Below are positions 56,645 through 64,000 of a DNA stretch of 64,000 nucleotides, one piece after another. This stretch comes from Pseudonocardia sp. CNS-004 (GTDB taxonomy: Bacteria > Actinomycetota > Actinomycetes > Mycobacteriales > Pseudonocardiaceae), in the NCBI GenBank assembly GCA_001942185.1, contig MKJV01000068.1, positions 486,413 through 550,412 of the forward strand, in the 5' to 3' direction. A model generated the notes under the pieces. That model ran no database searches and was not told where the DNA came from. It saw only the letters and a list, made by a program, of their open reading frames with translations. The first letter of the stretch is position 1, and each line of letters begins with the position of its first letter. A program made the position numbers and the translations under genes.

Positions 56645-57119
56645 CGGCCGGTCAGCGTTCGCACCGCCTCGACGATCGCCTCCGGTCGCGGCGGGCAGCC
56701 CGCGACCTCGACGTCCACCGGCACGATCTCGCGCACCGGCCCGACCACGCCGTACGCCCCGGCGAAGACCCCGCAGTTGCGGCGCAGTCACCCACCGCCA
56801 CGACGACCCGCGGCTGGGGCACCGCCTCGTACGTCCGCCGCAGCGGCTCGGCCATGTTGCGCGTGACCGGCCCGGTGACCATCAGCGCGTCCGCGTGCCG
56901 GGGCGACGCCACGAGTCGCGCCCCGTACCGCTCCACGTCGTGGACCGGCCCGAACGCCGCGCCGATCTCGATCTCGCAGCCGTTGCACGAGCCGGCGTCC
57001 ACGTGCCGGATCTGCACGGACCCCGCGAAGGCCGCGGCCTGCGCCGCGGCGGCGGGGGCCGCTGCGGCGGGCTCGGCCACCCGCCCGGTCGCGCGGATCT
57101 TCCGCCACAGCCTCAGCAC
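56641..57119 (-). CDS. NuoB/HyfI-like iron-sulfur small subunit (frameshift near 56786)
   Basis: About 159 residues with one lost base near 56786. The proximal 4Fe-4S ligands are present: DAGSCNGCEIEIGAAFGPVH, VAVGDCA then RNCGVFAGAYGVV, and DVEVAGCPPRPEAIVEAV. HADALMVTGPVTRNMAEPLR is the usual NuoB-family signature region. A disordered Ala-rich stretch lies near residues 15-32. GTG 57119 has GGGGAG upstream. With the large subunit it would form the peripheral module; no 8Fe-8S HyfH-like gene is present in the operon, so the electron donor is unclear. Confidence 0.88.
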
Positions 57120-57159
57120 AGGTACTCCCCAAGGGTGAACACGATCAGGATGGGCCTGA

Positions 57160-57486
57160 TCAGGGCGAACGCAGGTCCTCCAGCAGTTCCACCTGGCCGG
57201 ACAGCACGCCGGTGAGGATGGATCTGGCCACCGCGAGCAGCTCGGAGACCCGGGGCCCGGTGAGCGAGTAGTACACCGCGGACCCCTCCCGCCGGGAGGT
57301 CACCAACCCGGCCCGGCGCAGCACCGCCAGCTGCTGGGACAGGTTCGCCGGCTCGATCTCGATCTCGCCGAGCAGCTCCGACACCGCGTGCTCACGGATG
57401 CTCAGCAGCTCGAGCACCCGGATGCGCACCGGGTGGCCGAGTGTCTTGAAGAACTCCGCCTTCAGCTGGTACAGGGGCGTGCTCAC
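57160..57486 (-). CDS. ArsR-family transcriptional regulator without metal-binding cysteines
   Basis: A 108-residue winged helix protein: LYQLKAEFFKTLGHPVRIRV, LELLSIREHAVSELLGEIEI, PANLSQQLAVLRRAGLVTSR and REGSAVYYSLTGPRVSELLA. It contains no cysteine, so it is not a classical thiol-based metal sensor; it may respond to another cue. It is 40 bp upstream of the small-subunit gene on the same strand and faces an 18-bp dyad at 57510-57527, so it most likely controls the whole hydrogenase-related operon. GTG start. Confidence 0.88.
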   Translation of the reverse strand: MSTPLYQLKAEFFKTLGHPVRIRVLELLSIREHAVSELLGEIEIEPANLSQQLAVLRRAGLVTSRREGSAVYYSLTGPRVSELLAVARSILTGVLSGQVELLEDLRSP

Positions 57487-57509
57487 GGGTCGGTACTCCG
57501 CTCTACGGA

Positions 57510-57527
57510 CTTGCGAATCTTAGCAAG
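57510..57527. promoter_or_regulatory. ArsR-type operator
   Basis: CTTGCGAATCTTAGCAAG is an AT-richer dyad (CTTGC/GCAAG, with inner symmetry) 24 bp before the ArsR start, in a notably less GC-rich patch. Position and form fit autoregulation by the ArsR protein. Confidence 0.65.
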
Positions 57528-57567
57528 TAGGAAAACTCTCAACCGCCGGGCCCCGACACCGCATCTG

Positions 57568-58683
57568 TCAGCGCACCATGCGGAAGAAGGCGCGCAGCTC
57601 CGCCGCGAACAGCTCGGGCTGCTCGAACGCCGCGAAGTGACCGCCGCGGACCGGCTCGTTCCAGTACCGGATGTCGGGGAAGCGGCGCTCCGCCCAGCGC
57701 CGCGACGGGCGGGGGTTCTCGTGGGGGAACACCGAGCAGCCGGTCGGCACCCGCACCTCGTCGGTGGTCTCGCCCGCGAACGTGCGCTGCACCTCGCGGA
57801 AGCTCTCCCAGTACAGCCTTGCCGCCGACGCGCCGGTGCCCGGCAGCCAGTAGAGCATCAGGTTGTCGAGCAGCTGATCGCGGGTGAGCGGGCTCGACGG
57901 GTCGGTCCAGGCGTGGAACTTCTCGACGATCCACGCGGCGAGCAGTGCCGGTGAGTCGACGAGCCCGTACCCGATCGTCTGCGGCCGGGTGGACTGCTGC
58001 ATCGAGTAGCCGTCACCGTCGGCCTGTCCGCGGGCGAGGTCGTCGAGGGCGGCCCGCTCGCCGGCGGTGAGGTCGTCGAACGTGGCCGGGTCCGGCGCCG
58101 CGAGCGGTGGGACGAGGTGGATGCCGGCGACGTGGGCCGGGTCGATCTTGCCGACCCACGTGCTGACCGACGTTCCCCAGTCGCTGCCGGCGGCGCCGTA
58201 GCGGCCGTACCCCAGGCGGGCCATCAGCTCGGCCCAGGCGGACGCGATGCGCTGCACGGTCCAGCCGCGGGCGGCCGGCTTGTCGCTGAACCCGTAGCCC
58301 GGCAGCGACGGGCACACGACGTGGAACGGCTCCGGGCCTTCGGTGAGCAGCGCGATGGCGTCGAGGAACTCGACGACGGAGCCTGGCCAGCCGTGCGTGA
58401 GCACCAGCGGCATCGCGTCCGGATGCGGGGAGCGGGCGTGCAGGAAGTGGATGCCGAGGCCGTCGATCTCGGTGCGGAACTGCGGTAGTGCGTTCAGCCG
58501 CGCCTCGGTGGCGCGCCAGTCGTAGTCGTCGGCCCAGTACGCGCACAGCTCCTGCAGGTGGGCGAGCGGCACACCCTGCTGCCATCCGTCGGCCGTCTCG
58601 GGCTCCGGCCAGCGGGTGCGCCGCAGCCGGTCGCGCAGGTCGGTGAGGTCGGACTCGGGCACGGAGAGCCGGAACGGGATCAC
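57568..58683 (-). CDS. Epoxide hydrolase family alpha/beta hydrolase
   Basis: A 371-residue enzyme with the N-terminal EHN segment (LRDRLRRTRWPEPETADGWQ, LQELCAYWADDYDWRATEAR) and an alpha/beta-hydrolase core: LVLTHGWPGSVVEFLDAI (oxyanion region), nucleophile Asp near residue 168 in AAGSDWGTSVSTWVGK, and the catalytic His in GGHFAAFEQPELFAAEL. It opens epoxides by adding water; juvenile-hormone and microsomal-type hydrolases share the layout. GTG 58683 overlaps the HAD stop (GTGA), so both belong to one operon. Confidence 0.92.
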   Translation of the reverse strand: MIPFRLSVPESDLTDLRDRLRRTRWPEPETADGWQQGVPLAHLQELCAYWADDYDWRATEARLNALPQFRTEIDGLGIHFLHARSPHPDAMPLVLTHGWPGSVVEFLDAIALLTEGPEPFHVVCPSLPGYGFSDKPAARGWTVQRIASAWAELMARLGYGRYGAAGSDWGTSVSTWVGKIDPAHVAGIHLVPPLAAPDPATFDDLTAGERAALDDLARGQADGDGYSMQQSTRPQTIGYGLVDSPALLAAWIVEKFHAWTDPSSPLTRDQLLDNLMLYWLPGTGASAARLYWESFREVQRTFAGETTDEVRVPTGCSVFPHENPRPSRRWAERRFPDIRYWNEPVRGGHFAAFEQPELFAAELRAFFRMVR

Positions 58684-59299
58684 GGGGACGGAACCAGCAG
58701 CGCGCGAGCTCGGCGAGGTCGCTGATCCGCAGGTGGCCGTCGAGCCCGCGGAGCGCGGCCGTGCGCATGCCGGCGGCCCGCCCGGAGGCGAGTCCCGGCT
58801 CGCTGTCCTCCACCACCAGGCACGCGGCCGGGTCGACGCCCAGTCGCGCGGCCGCGATCAGGAACCCCTCGGGGTCGGGCTTGCCGCGCCGCACGTCCTC
58901 GACCGTGACGAGCAGCGGCGGGTCGATCCCGGCCGCGCCCAGCCGCGCCTTGGCCAGTCGCACGTCCGCGCTGGTCACAACGGCCCATGGCAAGTCCAGC
59001 CGGTCCAGGACCGCGAGCAGTTCCCTCGCGCCCTGCGCGGCCACGACGTCGGCGACGTCGTCGTACTGCAGGTCCATCTGACGCTGCGCGGAGGTGGCGA
59101 CGGCCCGGTCGTCCAGCGCGGGGAGCAACCGGCGCACGGTGGGTTCCGGCGGGCTGCCGTGGACGGTCGGGAGCACCTCGGCCGGGTCGAGCCCGTGCTC
59201 GATCGACCAGGTGGTCCAGGCCCGCTCGACCGACGCATCGGAGTCGACCAACGTGCCGTCCATGTCGAGCAGGACCGCGCGCACCGACCTCGTGTCCAT
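58680..59299 (-). CDS. HAD-superfamily phosphatase (sugar-phosphatase-like; frameshift near 58705)
   Basis: About 206 residues with one lost base near 58705; the corrected frame ends ALLVPSP. HAD motifs: VLLDMDGTLVDSD with nucleophile Asp12 and Asp14, PWAVVTSADVRLAKARLG (motif II Thr and Lys region) and VVEDSEPGLASGRAAGMRTA (motif IV). The cap is the helical C1 type, as in phosphoglycolate or 2-deoxyglucose-6-phosphate phosphatases. ATG 59299 or GTG 59311 is the start. The promoter overlaps the 31-bp ROK operator, so it is probably regulated by the divergent ROK gene. Confidence 0.85.
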
Positions 59300-59313
59300 G
59301 TCCACATCCACCC

Positions 59314-59344
59314 CCGATTAAACTCGAACCACGAGCATAATCGG
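59314..59344. promoter_or_regulatory. 31-bp ROK-type operator between HAD and ROK genes
   Basis: Outer arms CCGATTA and TAATCGG are exact inverted repeats, and inside them CTCG and CGAG are also inverted, spaced symmetrically around AACCA. Size and the ATTA/TAAT core resemble NagC/Mlc-type ROK sites. It covers the promoter zone of the divergent HAD and ROK genes. Confidence 0.75.
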
Positions 59345-59356
59345 TCGGGAGGTGCC

Positions 59357-60508
59357 GTGGCAAGCCCGCGCTGGCAGGGGGCGCTCGCCGTGCTCGCCGA
59401 GATGCGCCGCACCCCGGGCACCACCCGGGCCGCCGTGGCGCACCGGCTCGGGCTCTCCAGCGGCTCCGCCACCGACATCACGGCCCGGCTGCGCGAGCTC
59501 GCCCTGATGACCGAGACGCCCGCGGCCACGGCAGGCCGCGGCCGGCCCAGCACCGTTCTCGCCCCGCACCCCGACGGCCCCGTCGTCATCGCGGTCGACC
59601 TGCGGCACGCGGACTGGAGCTGCGCGGTGGCGGGCCTCGACGGCCGACCCACGGTGGTGGACGGTGCACCGCACGCCACCCGCACACCCGAGCAGACCGT
59701 GGCGGCCGTCCGCCGCGCCATCCGCCGTGTGCACGGCCGGCTCGGCGAGAGGGTGCGCGCGGTGGGCGTCGCGGTCGCCGCCACGGTGCAGGACGGGCGC
59801 GTCGTACAGGCGGCCACGCTGGGCTGGGACCCGGTCGACCTCACCCCGCTCGGCCCGCCCGGCGTCCCGCTGCGCATCGACAACGACGCCACCCTCGCCG
59901 GGGTCGCCGAGGCGCGCGACGGCGCCGCGGCCGGCGCAGGCACCGCACTGCACGTCACGGTGGAGGTGGGGGTCGGCGGCACGCTCGTGGTCGACGGGCA
60001 GCCGGTGCGCGGCGCCACCGGCGCGGGCGGCGAGTTCGGCCACCTGCCGTTCGGCGACCCGGCGCTGCGCTGCCCGTGCGGTGCGCTCGGCTGCTGGGAC
60101 CCCACCGTCGACGGCCGCGCGCTCGCCCGCAGGCTCGGCGCGCCGCCGCCACTCGATCCGCGCACCTACGCCGCCACCGTGCTCGGCAGGCGCGACGCCG
60201 CCGCCCTGGCCGCCGTCGAGGGTTCGGCGTCGAGCCTCGGCAGGGGCATCGCCGGCCTCGTCAACGCCCTCGACCCGCAGGTCGTGACGCTCGGCGGCCT
60301 CGCGCAACCGCTGCGGGCCGCCGCGCCCGGCGCGTTCGCCGAGGCGTTCACCGACGGGCTGATGGCGTTCCGCCGCGCGGCACCTCCCCCGCTGCGCGCC
60401 GCGGCGCTGGGCGACGGCGCCGCGCTGCACGGGGCGGCCGCCACCGCCCTGGACGCAGTGCTCACCGAGGAGTCGCTGACGACGTGGGCGCGGCTGCGAG
60501 GCAGGTAG
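59357..60508 (+). CDS. ROK-family transcriptional regulator
   Basis: A 383-residue protein with an N-terminal winged helix (LAEMRRTPGTTRAAVAHRLG, LSSGSATDITARLRELALM) and a ROK sugar-kinase-like domain: AVDLRHADWSCAVAGLDG, PLRIDNDATLAGVAEARDG, GATGAGGEFGHLPFG and the zinc-binding CPCGALGCWD near residue 240. The EFGHL glutamate/His and the Cys cluster are kept. Such regulators sense sugars or sugar phosphates. GGGAGG before GTG 59357 is strong. It likely represses itself and the HAD-epoxide hydrolase operon through the 59314-59344 dyad. Confidence 0.9.
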   Translation: MASPRWQGALAVLAEMRRTPGTTRAAVAHRLGLSSGSATDITARLRELALMTETPAATAGRGRPSTVLAPHPDGPVVIAVDLRHADWSCAVAGLDGRPTVVDGAPHATRTPEQTVAAVRRAIRRVHGRLGERVRAVGVAVAATVQDGRVVQAATLGWDPVDLTPLGPPGVPLRIDNDATLAGVAEARDGAAAGAGTALHVTVEVGVGGTLVVDGQPVRGATGAGGEFGHLPFGDPALRCPCGALGCWDPTVDGRALARRLGAPPPLDPRTYAATVLGRRDAAALAAVEGSASSLGRGIAGLVNALDPQVVTLGGLAQPLRAAAPGAFAEAFTDGLMAFRRAAPPPLRAAALGDGAALHGAAATALDAVLTEESLTTWARLRGR

Positions 60509-60576
60509 ACGGGTACCGCCGAACCCGGCGTGGCCGCAGGCGACCAGGGTCTGGGGTGGTGAGCCGGCCGGAGCCT

Positions 60577-60625
60577 CGTGATCGCCGGAAACGGTGCTCT
60601 GACGACTGATCTGTCGTCGCGCCAC
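60577..60625 (-). repeat. Interspersed hairpin element, copy B
   Basis: The reverse complement matches copy A over about 48 bp: GTGGCG, hairpin at 60601-60618 (GACGACTGATCTGTCGTC), GCACCGTTTCCGGCG and TCACG. Similarity to copy A seems to continue loosely for another 60 bp to the left. It sits between the ROK gene and the DUF1876 gene. Confidence 0.65.
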
Positions 60626-60989
60626 CACTGTCGACGATCGACGCGCACATGATCAGCGGCACCGCGACCGGTCGCCACCCGTGCCGCCGTCGGCGGCTGG
60701 CGCTGCACCCGTGAGAGGCGGACACTGTCCGGATCGAGCGAGCCGAGGTGAGCGGCATGCAGGCGATCAAACGCTGGAACGTCGCGATCGAGATCGACGA
60801 ACAGCACGGCAAGACGCGGGCGGTGGCCCGCCTGGATGCGGGGCCACCGAGCTCACCGGGTCGGCCTGGCCCGGTGCAGCCCCGAGGACCGGGACGTGCC
60901 GCAGATCGGCGACGAGCTCGCCGTGGCCAGGGCGCTGTCGGAGCTCTCCCACCAGCTGGTCGACGCCACGGCGGCCGACATCGAGCGGA

Positions 60990-62802
<1,813 letters not shown>

Positions 62803-62815
62803 CCCCGGCCAGGGG

Positions 62816-64000
62816 CTACACCATGATTTTGGGGAGGGGGGTCGTCTTCGGGGCGGCCGCCTTCTCCGAGCCTGCTCCGGTCAGCGCACGGACCTCCATC
62901 TCGGCGTGCCGGGTGGCTGCCGCCTCGTCCTTGGGGCCGAAGAAGGCGCCGATGGCGCCGAGCAGGAACGACGCCGGGATGGACAGCAGGCCCGGGTTGG
63001 ACAGCGGGAAGACCGCGAAGTCGAGGGTGGGGATCATCGACGTGGGGCCGCCCGACACCGCGGGCGAGAGCACGATCAGCACCACGCTGATGCCGAGGCC
63101 GCCGTAGATGCTGAACAGGGCGCCCGTGGTGTTGAACCGCTTCCAGAACAGCGAGTAGAGCAGCGTCGGCAGGTTCGCCGACGCCGCCACCGCGAACGCC
63201 AGCGCCACCAGGAACGCCACGTTCTGGTTGCGGGCGAGGATGCCCGCGCCCACCGCCACGACGCCGACGAGCACGGCCGTGCGGCGCGCGACCTTCACCT
63301 CGGCATCCGGGGAGGCCGCCCCGCGCTTGATCACGTTGGCGTACACGTCGTGCGCGAACGACGCAGACGCGGTGATCGTCAGGCCGGCCACCACCGCGAG
63401 GATCGTGGCGAACGCGATCGCCGAGATGACCCCCAGCATGAACTCGCCGCCGAGCTGGTAGGCGAGCAGCGGCGCCGCGGAGTTGGTACCGCCGGGAGCG
63501 TTCGCGATCCGCTCTGCGCCGCCGGGCACGAGCGCTGCCGCGCCGTACCCGAGCACCAGGGAGAACAGGTAGAAGATCCCGATCAGCCAGATCGCCCACA
63601 CCACCGAGCGGCGCGCTTCCTTGGCGTTCGGCACCGTGTAGAAGCGCATCAGGATGTGGGGCAGGCCCGCGGTGCCGAGCACCAGGCGAGCCCCAGCGAC
63701 AGGAAGTCGATCTTCGCGAGGTCGGACGCGCCGTACTGCAGCCCGGGGATGAGCAGCCGCTCCCCCAGCTCCTTCACACCCTGGGCGGTCTCCATCGACG
63801 GGTTCTTCTCGACCGCCTCACCGAGCAGCGCGGAGAGGTCGAACGCGTGGCGGCCGAGCACCCACGTCACCAGGGTCGCGGCGCCCACCAGCAGGAGCCC
63901 GGCCTTGATGATCTGCACCCACGTGGTGCCCTTCATCCCACCGACCAGCACGTAGACGATCATCAGCGCGCCGACGACCGCGATCACGACGCCCTGCCCG
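62816..64000 (-). CDS. actP: Cation/acetate symporter (ActP-like, SSS family), 5' end outside window (frameshift near 63690)
   Basis: About 395 C-terminal residues are visible with one lost base near 63690. Sodium/solute symporter blocks: ALMIVYVLVGGMKGTTWVQI, GLPHILMRFYTVPNAKEARR, SVVWAIWLIGIFYLFSLVLG, TILAVVAGLTITASASFAHD and ALAFAVAASANLPTLLYSLF. The GLPHILMRFYTVP and ASASFAHDVY signatures are typical of ActP/MctC short-chain monocarboxylate importers. The soluble tail is Ala/Lys-rich. It is convergent with hppD (13 bp). Confidence 0.9.

Noticed and set aside
50080..57119. Functional hydrogenase-4 or formate hydrogenlyase
   Set aside because: Nickel-binding cysteines are absent and there are no maturation or formate dehydrogenase genes; complex I proper is also unlikely as NuoEFG and other subunits are missing.

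Overview
The window is GC-rich, densely packed DNA with many GTG starts, strong GGAGG-type ribosome binding sites and ATGA/GTGA gene overlaps. Gene content (IclR-controlled glycerol genes, NarL and OmpR two-component pairs, DUF6325, DUF1876, amphi-Trp and DUF7144 stress proteins, several MFS pumps) points to an actinobacterium, most likely Pseudonocardiaceae such as Pseudonocardia. This assignment is inferred from gene content and style; no rRNA or tRNA gene was seen.

Region 1 (1-16.8 kb) looks like a stress and redox island. It holds a GH15 glucoamylase/trehalase-like enzyme, a variant glucose-6-phosphate dehydrogenase, a DHA2 exporter, a lipoprotein coupled to a two-helix ion channel, a tandem pair of alpha/beta-barrel-like proteins followed by a catalase-family protein and a DyP peroxidase, and many small stress-associated proteins (YccF, amphi-Trp, DUF1269, DUF6325, DUF7144, two small paralogues). 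Remnants of GlgX and of a holin/phosphodiesterase gene are mixed in. Eight copies of a 15-bp dyad, CAYCCnnnnnGGRTG, lie in intergenic DNA here, seven of them about 60-105 bp before a start codon. I found none in the remaining 47 kb, so this island may be one regulon.

Region 2 (17-23.9 kb) is a glycerol locus: glpK1 and an IclR regulator on the minus strand, diverging from glpF, glpK2 and glpD across a perfect IclR-type palindrome. A small protein with a duplicated 17-residue block follows. Region 3 (24-36.8 kb) carries a dehydratase, a flavin monooxygenase-like protein, an MFS pump, a VOC protein, a membrane sulfatase-like protein, an arginase-family enzyme, a NarL-type two-component system with a membrane protein and a double DJ-1 protein, and an APC permease. 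Region 4 (36.8-50 kb) has BrkB, a stomatin/NfeD pair, an OmpR two-component system coupled to an orphan TAXI binding lipoprotein, an Nramp transporter, Uma2, TetR with SRPBCC, an oxidoreductase/TIM-barrel pair, an NDH-2-like flavoprotein and a methyltransferase.

Region 5 (50-57.5 kb) is a tightly overlapping six-gene operon for a group-4-hydrogenase/complex-I-like membrane complex, headed by an ArsR regulator with its own operator. Its large subunit lacks the nickel-binding cysteines, so it is a hydrogenase-related rather than a hydrogen-metabolising complex. Region 6 (57.5-64 kb) contains an epoxide hydrolase and a HAD phosphatase divergent from a ROK regulator over a 31-bp operator, a DUF1876 protein, an Lrp/hppD pair and the start of an ActP-like symporter.

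Roughly two dozen conserved genes are split by frameshifts, and every one I could phase is a net loss of one or two bases, often at G or C runs. This suggests consensus deletions in the underlying assembly more than mass pseudogenisation. Such genes are reported here as single features with the break position noted.
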